64,000 bases of DNA from Oscillospiraceae bacterium (GCA_017829075.1 JAGAJA010000088.1:38369-102368), one strand, 5' to 3'. Counted from the stretch's first letter, positions 43,422-54,509 are shown. Program-made: numbers and translations. Notes: a model not told the origin generated them from the sequence alone.

Positions 43422-44436
43422 CAAGTATACGCTGAGATTTGCTGACAGCTCCGACAATGAGGGGATAAGAGAGATATTTGAAAGCGGCAGATTCAGCGGC
43501 GGGATAAGCGTGCAGTATCTGCGAAATCCCGCTCCTTATGAGTCCTTTTCGGCTGACGGCGACCTCAACCGTATCATGGTGATCATCGACAACGAAAACG
43601 GCAGGACTGCCGCCGTGGGAGGGGCTGTCGTAAGGCGGGAATTTGTAAACGGCGGGGTTGAAAACTGCGCGTATCTGACCGGACTTAAAATCCACCCGGA
43701 TTACCGCCGGAAGATCTCGTTTATTGCCGCGGCATACGAGTTTTTGCACGAGGGGATTGCGGACTGCAAATACTGCTACACCACGATACTTGACGACAAT
43801 GCGGACGCTATCTCCCTGCTCGAAAAAAAGCACCGGAATATGCCGGAATACAGGTATCTCGGACACTATACCACCTACTGCTTTCATGGAGGAAAACGGC
43901 TTATCCCTGTCGAAAAGAACAACACGGACGGCTTTGAGCGGCTGATGAAAACCCACTTTTCTGCGCAAAGCCTTGTGCCAGTCGATCAGAATTATCCCGG
44001 CTTCGGGAAAAAGGATTTCTTCTGTTACCGGGAAAACGGAGAGATACTAGCCTGCTGTTTTATCGGCGATCAGCAGGAATACAAGCAGTATAAGATGTGC
44101 TCATACGGAGGGATCTATAAACTGCTGGCAAAGCTCCCCATAGGGCTTCTGGGATATCCGGAATTCCCCCAGCCGGGGAGCGTTATTAATCACGGAGTTG
44201 TGTCTTATCTGTATGTCAAGGACAACGACAAAAAGCTGTGCGCGGATTTCCTGCGCTCGGCAGCGGCGGAAACAGATTTCTCGCTGCTTATCTGGGGAGG
44301 ATTTGAAAACAATCCGCTGTGTAAAGCGCTTGACAGCATGAAAACCGTTCACTACGGAAGCAGACTTTATTCTGTTGTATGGGACAATTCCCGGGACATT
44401 TCCGGAATAATAGGCGTTGAAGCCGCGCTGCTTTGA
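43405..44436 (+). CDS. GNAT-type acyltransferase, probably double-domain
   Basis: A 343-residue protein. The N-terminal half has a recognisable GNAT domain: AAVGGAVVRREFV and TGLKIHPDYRRKISFIAAAYEFL (about 93-115), where the pyrophosphate loop is altered from QxxGxG. The C-terminal half repeats a similar strand pattern, including VINHGVVSYLYVKDNDKKLCADFL, so it may be a double GNAT fold of the kind used to acylate amino acids or peptides. It is the last gene of the radical SAM operon. ATG 43405 follows GGAG, inside the previous gene; the gene's end forms part of the terminator. Confidence 0.7.
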   Translation: MNFRNNKYTLRFADSSDNEGIREIFESGRFSGGISVQYLRNPAPYESFSADGDLNRIMVIIDNENGRTAAVGGAVVRREFVNGGVENCAYLTGLKIHPDYRRKISFIAAAYEFLHEGIADCKYCYTTILDDNADAISLLEKKHRNMPEYRYLGHYTTYCFHGGKRLIPVEKNNTDGFERLMKTHFSAQSLVPVDQNYPGFGKKDFFCYRENGEILACCFIGDQQEYKQYKMCSYGGIYKLLAKLPIGLLGYPEFPQPGSVINHGVVSYLYVKDNDKKLCADFLRSAAAETDFSLLIWGGFENNPLCKALDSMKTVHYGSRLYSVVWDNSRDISGIIGVEAALL

Positions 44437-44459
44437 GCAAAAAGCAGGCGGCTTTTTTT
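44422..44459 (+). terminator. Terminator of the radical SAM/GH3 operon
   Basis: GCCGCGCTGCTTT (44422-44434) pairs with AAAGCAGGCGGC (44441-44452) with one bulge, followed by seven T. The left arm overlaps the last codons of the acyltransferase. Confidence 0.85.
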
Positions 44460-44506
44460 CATTGTTAAAAGCAAATTATAGGACATCAGGTATTTTTTTT
44501 CAGTAA

Positions 44507-46723
<2,217 letters not shown>

Positions 46724-46732
46724 GAATAAAAT

Positions 46733-46772
46733 ACACGGTATCAGCCGCAGACGACTGGTGCCGTGTTTTATT
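46733..46772 (+). terminator. Terminator after the PTS gene
   Basis: ACACGGTATCAG pairs imperfectly with CTGGTGCCGTGT, flanked by AT-rich sequence, with TTTTA on the downstream side. Confidence 0.75.
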
Positions 46773-46818
46773 ATGCTGCTATCTGTTCAGATAAGCTTAA
46801 TGTTGTATAACGTAATCC

Positions 46819-46847
46819 TTGACAGAATAACATAATATGAGTATAAT
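46819..46847 (+). promoter_or_regulatory. Promoter of the rhodanese-TtcA gene
   Basis: TTGACA at 46819-46824, 17-bp spacer, TATAAT at 46842-46847. Transcription from about 46855 would pass through MITE-2 before the gene. Confidence 0.8.
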
Positions 46848-46884
46848 AAAAGAGTATTAGATTAAGTTGGCACATTTTATTTAA

Positions 46885-47056
46885 GGCAACACCGCACAAT
46901 TACCGGCTATCGCCTTTGCCGTCCGCTTGCTTGAATCTTTTCCGTCATCTTGCACAAATTTCGCTTGACGGGCGTCAGCCCGCCTTCTCTCAATTTGTAC
47001 AACCTGACGAAAAATCTGACGGCGCAATCGAACGACAATAATTATGCGGTATTGCC
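46885..47056. mobile_element. MITE-2 (172 bp, GGCAAYACCGCAYAA ends)
   Basis: A non-coding element with imperfect terminal inverted repeats, GGCAACACCGCACAATTA on the left and GGCAATACCGCATAATTA on the complement of the right end, flanked by TTAA (46881-46884, 47057-47060). The interior is shared with MITE-1. The repeats match the end of the IS5-type element at 63865. It sits between a consensus promoter and the ribosome binding site (AGGAG, 47066-47070 region) of the downstream gene, so it should be transcribed as part of that gene's leader. Confidence 0.85.
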
Positions 47057-47079
47057 TTAAATGTCAGAGGAGCAGTAAG

Positions 47080-48213
47080 ATGAAAGAGGAAATATCTCTT
47101 GAGGAGCTGAGAGCGCTTCCCGGAGAAAGCTATACAGTAATTGACATAAGGGACAGCTATGCCTTTGAACTGGGGCATATTGACGGAGCAGTGAATATTC
47201 CGTCGGAGCAGCTTGACGAGAGCGACCTTCCAAAGGACAGTATGCTTGTTATCTGCTGCCGCAGCGGAGTGATCAGCGCGGACGCCGCCGAACGCCTCAG
47301 AGAGCGCGGAATGAACGCCGTTAATCTGGAGGGAGGCTATGTCCGCTGGCTTGGTGAGAAGATCCGCAAGGAGAGCAGCGCGGCAAAGGCGGCGGATATC
47401 GAGCGCAGCATCAGAAAGAAATTCCACCGCACGATATTCAGCAAGTTCACCAAAGCTATCACGGAATATGAGCTGGTAAAGCCGGGAGATAAAATCGCCG
47501 TTTGTATTTCCGGCGGCAAGGACTCCATGCTTATGGCGAAGCTTTTTCAGGAGCTGGAGCGGCACAGGAAGTTCCCGTTCAGTCTTGTATTTCTGGTTAT
47601 GGATCCCGGATACAGCAGCGAAAATCGCGCGATCATCGAGGGAAACGCGCAGCTTATGAATATTCCGGTCACATTTTTTGAAACGGACATCTTCAACTCG
47701 GTCTATAATGTAAAGAACAATCCCTGTTATCTCTGCGCCCGCATGAGAAGAGGTCATCTTTACAGCAAGGCAAAGGAGCTTGGCTGCAACAAGATCGCGC
47801 TGGGACATCATTTTGACGATGTTATCGAAACGATATTGATGGGCATGATGTACGGCGGACAGGTGGAAACAATGATGCCGAAGCTGCACAGCGCACATTT
47901 CGAGGGAATGCAGATAATCCGCCCCATGTATTACATCAGGGAATCCGAGATCAAGCACTGGGCGGCATACAACGGGCTGAGCTTTATTCAGTGCGCCTGC
48001 CGTTTCACCGATACCTGCACCACCTGCAATCCTAACGGCGAAACAAGATCCAAGCGTCAGGAGATTAAGCAGCTTATAGCCCAGATCGCAAAGGATAATC
48101 CCCAAATAGAAATGAATATTTTCAGAAGCGTGGAAAACGTGAATTTGAATAAGATCGTGTCCTATAAGTCTAACGGAGTTGTGCACAGCTTCTTAGAGGG
48201 ATATGACGATTAA
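47080..48213 (+). CDS. Rhodanese-TtcA-like fusion (tRNA thiolation type)
   Basis: A 377-residue two-domain protein. Residues 1-95 form a rhodanese with the sulphur-carrying Cys in ICCRSG (59-60). Residues 110-377 form a PP-loop ATPase with SGGKDS at 144-149, plus PCYLCARMRRG and the later CTTC pair, which together resemble the TtcA family (2-thiocytidine at tRNA position 32). The fusion would deliver persulfide sulphur directly. A TtuA-like or other thiolation target is also possible. ATG 47080 follows AGGAG immediately after MITE-2. Confidence 0.85.
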   Translation: MKEEISLEELRALPGESYTVIDIRDSYAFELGHIDGAVNIPSEQLDESDLPKDSMLVICCRSGVISADAAERLRERGMNAVNLEGGYVRWLGEKIRKESSAAKAADIERSIRKKFHRTIFSKFTKAITEYELVKPGDKIAVCISGGKDSMLMAKLFQELERHRKFPFSLVFLVMDPGYSSENRAIIEGNAQLMNIPVTFFETDIFNSVYNVKNNPCYLCARMRRGHLYSKAKELGCNKIALGHHFDDVIETILMGMMYGGQVETMMPKLHSAHFEGMQIIRPMYYIRESEIKHWAAYNGLSFIQCACRFTDTCTTCNPNGETRSKRQEIKQLIAQIAKDNPQIEMNIFRSVENVNLNKIVSYKSNGVVHSFLEGYDD

Positions 48214-48227
48214 TTATTGAAAAAACA

Positions 48228-48263
48228 GCGGCTATACCTCACATGGGTATAGCCGTTTTTTTG
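48228..48263. terminator. Bidirectional terminator
   Basis: GCGGCTATACC pairs with GGTATAGCCG, with TTTTTTTG on the plus side and a T-rich sequence on the minus side, between convergent genes. Confidence 0.85.
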
Positions 48264-49637
48264 TTAAATCATCACATCGCAGCACTCAAAGTCATTGTCA
48301 ATATAGTGCGCAATAAATCTCGCCTTGAAGCGGCGTTTTTTGCATATTCCCTTATCCTTTCCGGAAACGTCCAGATCTTCCGGAAGTACGAATTTGATGC
48401 ACCTTACAGTTACATCGCGGCAGGAATCGCCGGTATGCGCAGGGATCGTCATGGTTTTCATACCGCGCTTGTATTCCATGTCATCATAACCCACCTCGGT
48501 GACAATTGCCGCCAAAGCCACCCGCTTATGCGGGCAGACATTTTTCAGAGTTACGGTAAGCTGCAAGATCCGCCCAAGCGACTCCATTCCAAGCTCGCCT
48601 GCGTCATATTCAACAGCGTCCTCGCAGCCGTCGATATCAATATCCACAGGCTCAGGGCACATCTCTGGGAATACGTCTGTACCGCAGTCTACCGTGATAT
48701 ATGGCGACGGGAAATCAACCACGTTGTGCTCCGCGTCGTCGTAGTCTATCGACTCGTTCACCTCGATACTGCCTGAACACGGCCCGATATGCTCCACTGT
48801 GAACTCCAGAACCGCGCCCTCGCTCTTGGAAACGCCAAGCTTATCTATCTTCCAGCGCAGCGAATTTGCGTCAAGCACACTTGCTGTTCCCTTTGTCGGC
48901 GCAGTCAGCGATGTGATCTTAAAGCATGGAGATACCGTGTCGGTGATTACAATATCCGTTGCGCCGGGCTTGGAGATATTGCGCGCAAGGTCTTCAAACA
49001 GCTTGTCAAGCTCCTCATCGTCCGGAGTAATCGCGACATAAGCGGAGTCCGGGTCTGACGCCCATTCGTTGAGTGCCTGTTCGTCAAGTCCGCCGTTGCC
49101 CGAAAGCCCTATGCAGTATATGATAATACCCTGCGCTTTTGCGGAGGCTGCGACAGGATCAGGATCTCCGCCGGCAGTGGTTACTCCGTCTGTAAACATG
49201 ACAATCACTTTCTCGTTTGCAGTCGATGAATCAAAAAGCTGTATCGCTTTTTCAAAGGCGTCGGCGTGATTGGTGAACTGTGCAGTGGTAAGCGCGTCCA
49301 CCGCCGCATTAAGTTCAGCTACCGAGGTGATAAGCTGAGTGTCCTGAGTTGCGGTGCTTGCAAAGCTCACGATACCGATATGGCTTCCGTTGCCGATATG
49401 ACCGTCATGCGCTCCGTCTGTGGATTCATCAATTATCTGAATGAACCTCTTTGCGCCGCTTTTCAGATTGGCAAGGGGGCTTCCCGCCATACTTCTGGAG
49501 CGGTCAAGAACCAGAACAATGTCCGTGGGATTGGATACAATGTCCGGCTCTGCCGCTAAAGATAATTTTATATTAAAAGAGTCTCCGCACTTGATGCTTG
49601 TTGCGCTGAGCTCCTTGTTAGAGGTCGTTACACCCAT
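48264..49637 (-). CDS. von Willebrand A domain protein without signal peptide
   Basis: A 457-residue protein with an N-terminal ~30-residue lead, then a VWA domain (about 38-215) carrying the MIDAS motif DRSRS (45-49), a Thr in the TNHADAF loop and FTDG. The C-terminal 240 residues hold beta-sandwich-like repeats with many Cys and Asp (SCPHKR-type and DIDGCEDAV). A DUF11-like repeat segment (VVDFPSPYITVDC) is compatible with adhesin modules, yet no signal peptide, LPXTG or membrane anchor is visible, so export is uncertain. The gene is monocistronic. Function unknown; metal-dependent protein binding is the family expectation. Confidence 0.8.
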   Translation of the reverse strand: MGVTTSNKELSATSIKCGDSFNIKLSLAAEPDIVSNPTDIVLVLDRSRSMAGSPLANLKSGAKRFIQIIDESTDGAHDGHIGNGSHIGIVSFASTATQDTQLITSVAELNAAVDALTTAQFTNHADAFEKAIQLFDSSTANEKVIVMFTDGVTTAGGDPDPVAASAKAQGIIIYCIGLSGNGGLDEQALNEWASDPDSAYVAITPDDEELDKLFEDLARNISKPGATDIVITDTVSPCFKITSLTAPTKGTASVLDANSLRWKIDKLGVSKSEGAVLEFTVEHIGPCSGSIEVNESIDYDDAEHNVVDFPSPYITVDCGTDVFPEMCPEPVDIDIDGCEDAVEYDAGELGMESLGRILQLTVTLKNVCPHKRVALAAIVTEVGYDDMEYKRGMKTMTIPAHTGDSCRDVTVRCIKFVLPEDLDVSGKDKGICKKRRFKARFIAHYIDNDFECCDVMI

Positions 49638-49770
49638 TGATATTCATTCCTTTCCGAGCTGTTATTAAGCTCATTTTAATATATGAGAAAGGAAAAGTAT
49701 GTGTTACAGAATGTTGTATATTATTGTATGCGCAAAACGCAGGATCACTGTGCTTAAATTGTAGGCATAG

Positions 49771-49822
49771 TTTAGGAAACGCTGATTTTGATACGCTTCG
49801 CTTTAATCAGTGTGTCCTTAAA
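49771..49822. repeat. Short inverted-repeat element
   Basis: TTTAGGAAACGCTGATT (49771-49787) and the complement of 49805-49822, TTTAAGGACACACTGATT, form imperfect inverted repeats of about 17 bp enclosing a small CGCTTCG centre. It resembles the two ends of an IS placed back to back. There is no coding content; the remaining spacer up to the promoter at 49889 shows nothing else. Confidence 0.45.
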
Positions 49823-49885
49823 AATCAATCGTTGGTTGAAAGTTATACGCCAATAAACTGTTATTTGAAGTTTTAAACTACAAAT

Positions 49886-49917
49886 AAGTTGAATTCAACT
49901 TAAACTTGTGTTATAAT
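49886..49917 (+). promoter_or_regulatory. Promoter with 16-bp palindromic operator candidate
   Basis: A perfect palindrome AAGTTGAATTCAACTT (49886-49901) covers the -35 TTGAAT (49889-49894) of a promoter whose TATAAT (49912-49917), after 17 bp, is preceded by TG. It stands directly before the XRE regulator gene and is a likely autoregulation site. Confidence 0.75.
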
Positions 49918-49945
49918 ATAGAAAAGCTCAGGGAGGGTGCAGAAT

Positions 49946-50815
49946 ATGGAAAACACATTCAACACGAATCTTCGCAGAATACGCAAGGAAAAAGGAATAA
50001 CTCAGGAACAGCTTGCCGAAGCGGTGGGAGTATCTCCGCAGGCGGTTTCCAAATGGGAGATGAACAGCTTCCCAGACGCGGCGCTTCTGCCGAAAATCGC
50101 CGAACGTCTGGGTGTTTCTATTGACGAGCTGTTCGGACGGAAAAACGAAAGCATTTCCATATACGACAGGGTAATGGAGCATATCAAAGCCACCCCCGCC
50201 GAAAAGCAATTTGACGAGGCATTCAGCATTTGCAGGGCGATGATAATGGGGAAAGGCGGCTGCCCGAGGTATGAACCGCTGATGCCGGATATTCTTGACT
50301 GCAAGTACGAAATCCACAGCCGTATGGATTTCTTCGAGGGCTTTATGGAAACGCGAAACAACGCGGATTTGCAATATTTTTTCCTGTTCCCCGAGCCTGA
50401 GTGCGGCTACGATAAGGTGCTGAAATACGACGAGCGGTATGTGAAACTGTTCAGTGTGTTGGCAAAGCCAAACGCGCTGAAAGCTTTGTATTTCCTCGCG
50501 GGCAGGGACGGCACGATGTTCTTCAAAAAGGACACGCTTGTTCATGAGCTGGGGATTTCCGCCGAAAACGCAAATGAGATAATTTCCGCTTTCTGTGACA
50601 TCAGGTTTATCTGGGAGGCGACCCTAAACGTCGGTGAAAGCAGCGAGAAAATATACCAGTACATTGCGCGCTGCGAACTGGTGGCATTCCTCACCGCCGC
50701 GCGATACTTCATGTGTCCGCCGAACAGCTTCAACTATAATAGCGATTGCAGGCATAAGCGTTATTTCAAAAACGACACCTACAAAAAGGAGAGCAGTGAT
50801 GAAAAAGAAAAATGA
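49946..50815 (+). CDS. XRE-type helix-turn-helix regulator
   Basis: A 289-residue regulator. The N-terminal HTH_3 domain (about 6-60) has the pattern ITQEQLAEAVGVSPQAVSKWE. The remaining 230 residues have no domain I recognise and may be the ligand-binding or dimerisation part; CDCRHK-like Cys and His residues lie near the end. GGGAGG at 49931-49936 supports ATG 49946. It overlaps the first exporter gene by 17 bases, so the regulator and exporter are one operon, probably controlled from the palindrome at 49886. Confidence 0.88.
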   Translation: MENTFNTNLRRIRKEKGITQEQLAEAVGVSPQAVSKWEMNSFPDAALLPKIAERLGVSIDELFGRKNESISIYDRVMEHIKATPAEKQFDEAFSICRAMIMGKGGCPRYEPLMPDILDCKYEIHSRMDFFEGFMETRNNADLQYFFLFPEPECGYDKVLKYDERYVKLFSVLAKPNALKALYFLAGRDGTMFFKKDTLVHELGISAENANEIISAFCDIRFIWEATLNVGESSEKIYQYIARCELVAFLTAARYFMCPPNSFNYNSDCRHKRYFKNDTYKKESSDEKEK

Positions 50816-52643
50816 AGAGAAGCAGAACCCGCTGCACCATGATTACGGTCTTTGGAGCAATATCCGCTGGACGTTCTCCGCAATGCGGCGGTATTCCAAA
50901 CGGCTGATGATACTCATTCCGATAGGCATAATCTGCGCCCCGCTGATGAACTATCTGTGGACGTTCATCTCGAAATTCGTTATCGACATGATAACCGGCG
51001 AAGCGGGCTGGGAAGCGCTTTTGTGGCTGATGGGAATATTCACGGTAATTCAGATTACCTCGACCATGCTGAATACCTTCTATTACAGCGAGATATGGTG
51101 GCGGTTCATAGCGGTTCGGTTCGGGCTGATGAGTGAGAAGAACGCAAAGGTGATGAGCATAGATTTCCAGCACCTTGAAAATTCTGATGTCATGGACTGC
51201 TATCAGAAAGCAAACAACGCTTGCAACAGCAATGACGCAGGTGTTGAGGGACTGATGCGGAGCATTGTGAATTACCTCTGCACGGCGGCGGTAGCGGTCA
51301 CGGGAATAATTATCCTCGGAACGCTGAACATCTGGATGGTCACGCTGATGATAGTAATTTCGATCGTGACTTGTGTAGTGGGCGACAGGTTCAACAAATA
51401 TTCCAAGGAAAAGATATGGGATCCGCTTGCTCCGTGGTGGCGGCGTGACAATTATATGCGCCAGCAGATAACCGATTTTGCTCCGGCAAAGGATATCCGG
51501 CTTTTCGGGCTGAGAGAGTGGCTGGTCGGGAAATACCGCGAGCTGAAAAAGGAGCGCCTTGACGCACAGAAAAAGAACACCGTACTGTGGTTCTGGGCTT
51601 CGGTCTTTGCGAGCGTTATGATTGCTCTTTCCCACTGTGCGATTTACGGCTGGCTCATCTGGTCGGTAGTGTACGACGGGCTTTCGATAGGTAATTTCAG
51701 CCTGTATCTTGCCAGCGCCGCTACGCTGTTTCAGTACATAAATCAGCTGCTTAACGGCGTGAGCACGCTGTTCGAGAAAAGCCGTCAGGTGGACGATTTC
51801 CGCAGCTTCCTAGACTTCGACGGCGGCGATAAATCCGACAGCGGCAAGCCTGTCCCCGAATTTGACAGCTATGAGTTTGAGTTCCGTAATGTTTCGTTCA
51901 AGTACCCGAAATCCGAGAATTACGCGCTGAAAAACCTGTCGCTCAAGCTGAACGCAGGGGAGAGGCTTGCAGTGGTGGGGCTTAACGGAGCGGGGAAATC
52001 CACGTTCATAAAACTGCTTCTGCGGCTGTACGAGCCGACTGAGGGTGAGATCCTGCTGAACGGCGTGGATATTCGGGAGTACAACAAGCAAAGCTATTAC
52101 CGTGTATTTTCGCCGGTATTTCAGGACGTGGAGCTGTTCGCATTCCCGCTTGCGGAGAACGTTTCGATGAGCTCCCCCGAAAACACTGATAAAAAGCTGG
52201 CGGAGGACTGCCTGAATGCGGCGGGTTTCGGTGACAAGCTTGCGGAGCTTCCGCACGGAGTAGATACAGAGATCCTCAAAATTATCCACGATGACGGAGT
52301 TGACCTTTCCGGGGGAGAAAAGCAGAAGCTTGCGCTTGCGAGAGCGCTGTACAAAAACGCGCCGGTGGTGGTTCTTGACGAGCCGACGGCGGCGCTTGAC
52401 GCTATCGCGGAAAGCAAGCTGTACAATGATTTCGACAAGCTGATAGGCGGAAGCACTGCTGTTTATATCAGTCACAGGCTGAGTTCAACGCAGTTCTGCA
52501 AAAACGTTGCGATGTTCAAGGACGGCGAGCTTTGCGAGTATGGCACGCACGAAAGCCTTATGGAGAAAAACGGCGCGTATGCGGAGATGTTCCGTTTGCA
52601 GGCGCAGTATTATGTTGACGAGGAGGTGGCGGAAAATGTCTGA
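50799..52643 (+). CDS. ABC exporter half-transporter (second pair), subunit 1
   Basis: A 614-residue permease-ATPase. The membrane domain (to about 345) has roughly six helices. The ATPase has Walker A GLNGAGKST, signature LSGGEKQ, Walker B VVLDEPTAALD and the switch His in ISHRLS. Both key residues are present. ATG 50799 follows AAAGGAGAG and lies inside the regulator gene. It overlaps the second subunit by eight bases. The pair is related in organisation to 24590-28218 but not closely similar in its N-terminus; the substrate is unknown. Confidence 0.9.
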   Translation: MKKKNEEKQNPLHHDYGLWSNIRWTFSAMRRYSKRLMILIPIGIICAPLMNYLWTFISKFVIDMITGEAGWEALLWLMGIFTVIQITSTMLNTFYYSEIWWRFIAVRFGLMSEKNAKVMSIDFQHLENSDVMDCYQKANNACNSNDAGVEGLMRSIVNYLCTAAVAVTGIIILGTLNIWMVTLMIVISIVTCVVGDRFNKYSKEKIWDPLAPWWRRDNYMRQQITDFAPAKDIRLFGLREWLVGKYRELKKERLDAQKKNTVLWFWASVFASVMIALSHCAIYGWLIWSVVYDGLSIGNFSLYLASAATLFQYINQLLNGVSTLFEKSRQVDDFRSFLDFDGGDKSDSGKPVPEFDSYEFEFRNVSFKYPKSENYALKNLSLKLNAGERLAVVGLNGAGKSTFIKLLLRLYEPTEGEILLNGVDIREYNKQSYYRVFSPVFQDVELFAFPLAENVSMSSPENTDKKLAEDCLNAAGFGDKLAELPHGVDTEILKIIHDDGVDLSGGEKQKLALARALYKNAPVVVLDEPTAALDAIAESKLYNDFDKLIGGSTAVYISHRLSSTQFCKNVAMFKDGELCEYGTHESLMEKNGAYAEMFRLQAQYYVDEEVAENV

Positions 52644-54453
52644 ACAAAAGCAGAAAGGAATAACTCGTGAAACGCTGAAATTCGTGTTCAAGACCGCTTG
52701 GAAAGAAAGACCGTCGGTGTTCCTCGTGTATGCAATGAGGTTCGTTGCAGAATTTGTTGATAAAATGCAGAACGCAATAATGGCGAAGTTCATTATTGAC
52801 GAGCTGGTGCTGGTGATAAGCGGCGGCGAATTCTCACAGCATCTAACAAATGCTCTGATTTATGCAGGAATTTACATCTGCGTTCAGCTATTGATGAACG
52901 TTCTGCGCAGCGTGGCGGATCAGCTTGAATCGGTACACGCAGAGTGGTTCAGTGAGCATATCGACATTCAGCTTGCCGACCACACCATGAAAATGGATTA
53001 CGAGCATACAGAAGACCCTGAGGCTCTCGACACGCTTCAAAAGGCGCAGGAGGGAATGAGCTGGTACAGCGGCGGTATCGTGGGAATTCTTGGCGCTGTG
53101 TTCGGACTGGTGAACAATGCTGCGGCGCTGCTGGGCGTTTCGGTGATAATTCTGTTCACCTGCCCGTGGCTGCTTCCGGTTCAGGTTGCGGCGCTGGTAG
53201 TTATCACGATATTCAATGCAAAAAACAAGAAAATCGAGCAGGAGAGCTTCCTTAAACTCGCAAAATCCAACCGGATATTTGGCTATGTTTTCTATCAGTT
53301 ATCGGATTTCCGGCTTGGAAAGGATATCCGACTTTATGACAGCGCAAAGATGATGTGCGACAAAGCGAAAATGTACTCTGATGAACAGGTGGATATATGG
53401 CATGACACCTCGGCAAAACAGCGCAAAAACAGTTGGGTGACGGACATTGCAAACTCACTGCGGGACGGTATAAGCTATTTCTACATAGGATTTCTTGCGG
53501 TGACAAAGGCAATTACTATCGGCGATTTTTCAATGTGCGTCAGCGCCGCTGGAACGCTCTACTGGAGCCTTTACGGAATTGTCAGCGGAATGCAGGACAT
53601 CACCCAGAAATGCGCCTACGCGCACAGATACATTGAATTCATGCGGTTCCCTGCGGCAATGGAAAAGGGCACAAAGCCAATTCAGCCGGGTGAGCACACG
53701 ATAGAATTACGTCATGTCAGCTTTAAGTACCCGCGCTCGGAGAAGCTGGTTCTGCGGGATATAAACCTCACGATAAAGTCCGGGGAGCACCTGTCAATTG
53801 TCGGATTGAACGGCGCAGGAAAGACCACGTTCATAAAGCTTTTGTGCAGGCTCTATGATGTGACCGAGGGAGAAATTCTGGTTGACGGCGTGAATATCAA
53901 GGAATACTCTGACGAGGAGTACAGGAAGCTGTTTGCGGTGGTATTTCAGGACTTCCAGTTGTTTGCGTTCAGCCTGCGGGAAAATATCGCGTTCGGCGAG
54001 CAGGCAGATGACGAAGGATTGGAACGTGTGCTGAAGCTTGCAGGGCTTTGGGAGGACGCGCAGAAGCTTCCGCAGGGTCTGGACACCATGCTCTACAAAA
54101 GCTTTGACGAGAACGGCACCGACCTTTCCGGAGGTCAGCGGCAGAAAACCGCGATCGCTAGGGCGCTGTACCGAAACGCTCCGGTGGTTATCCTTGACGA
54201 GCCGACAGCGGCGCTTGACCCTGTTGCCGAATATGAGATCTATCGCCAGTTCAACACGCTTGTCGGCGGAAAGACGGCGGTGTATATTTCCCACCGTCTG
54301 TCAAGCTGTAAATTCTGCGATAGAATAGTGGTTTTCGCTGATGACACAATAAAGGAAAATGGAACGCATGACGAGCTTGTTTCTCTTAGCGGCGGAATTT
54401 ATGCAAAAATGTTCGCGGAGCAGGCAAAGTATTATGTAGGAGCGGCTGATTAA
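52636..54453 (+). CDS. ABC exporter half-transporter (second pair), subunit 2
   Basis: A 605-residue partner of the previous gene. A membrane domain of about six helices leads to an ATPase with Walker A GLNGAGKTT, signature LSGGQRQ, Walker B VILDEPTAALD and YISHRLS. The start is ATG 52636, with GGAGGTGG a few bases upstream. A long in-frame extension upstream lies within subunit 1 and is rejected. The operon ends at the terminator 54510-54553. Confidence 0.9.
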   Translation: MSEQKQKGITRETLKFVFKTAWKERPSVFLVYAMRFVAEFVDKMQNAIMAKFIIDELVLVISGGEFSQHLTNALIYAGIYICVQLLMNVLRSVADQLESVHAEWFSEHIDIQLADHTMKMDYEHTEDPEALDTLQKAQEGMSWYSGGIVGILGAVFGLVNNAAALLGVSVIILFTCPWLLPVQVAALVVITIFNAKNKKIEQESFLKLAKSNRIFGYVFYQLSDFRLGKDIRLYDSAKMMCDKAKMYSDEQVDIWHDTSAKQRKNSWVTDIANSLRDGISYFYIGFLAVTKAITIGDFSMCVSAAGTLYWSLYGIVSGMQDITQKCAYAHRYIEFMRFPAAMEKGTKPIQPGEHTIELRHVSFKYPRSEKLVLRDINLTIKSGEHLSIVGLNGAGKTTFIKLLCRLYDVTEGEILVDGVNIKEYSDEEYRKLFAVVFQDFQLFAFSLRENIAFGEQADDEGLERVLKLAGLWEDAQKLPQGLDTMLYKSFDENGTDLSGGQRQKTAIARALYRNAPVVILDEPTAALDPVAEYEIYRQFNTLVGGKTAVYISHRLSSCKFCDRIVVFADDTIKENGTHDELVSLSGGIYAKMFAEQAKYYVGAAD

Positions 54454-54509
54454 TTTCACTGAGAGTAAATTCTGACTGCCGTTGAGAAAACAGGTCAATC
54501 AAAATAAGC

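Noticed and set aside
46990..48186. Minus-strand open frame of 398 codons opposite the rhodanese-TtcA gene
   Set aside because: Shadow of a motif-complete gene; it also runs into MITE-2.
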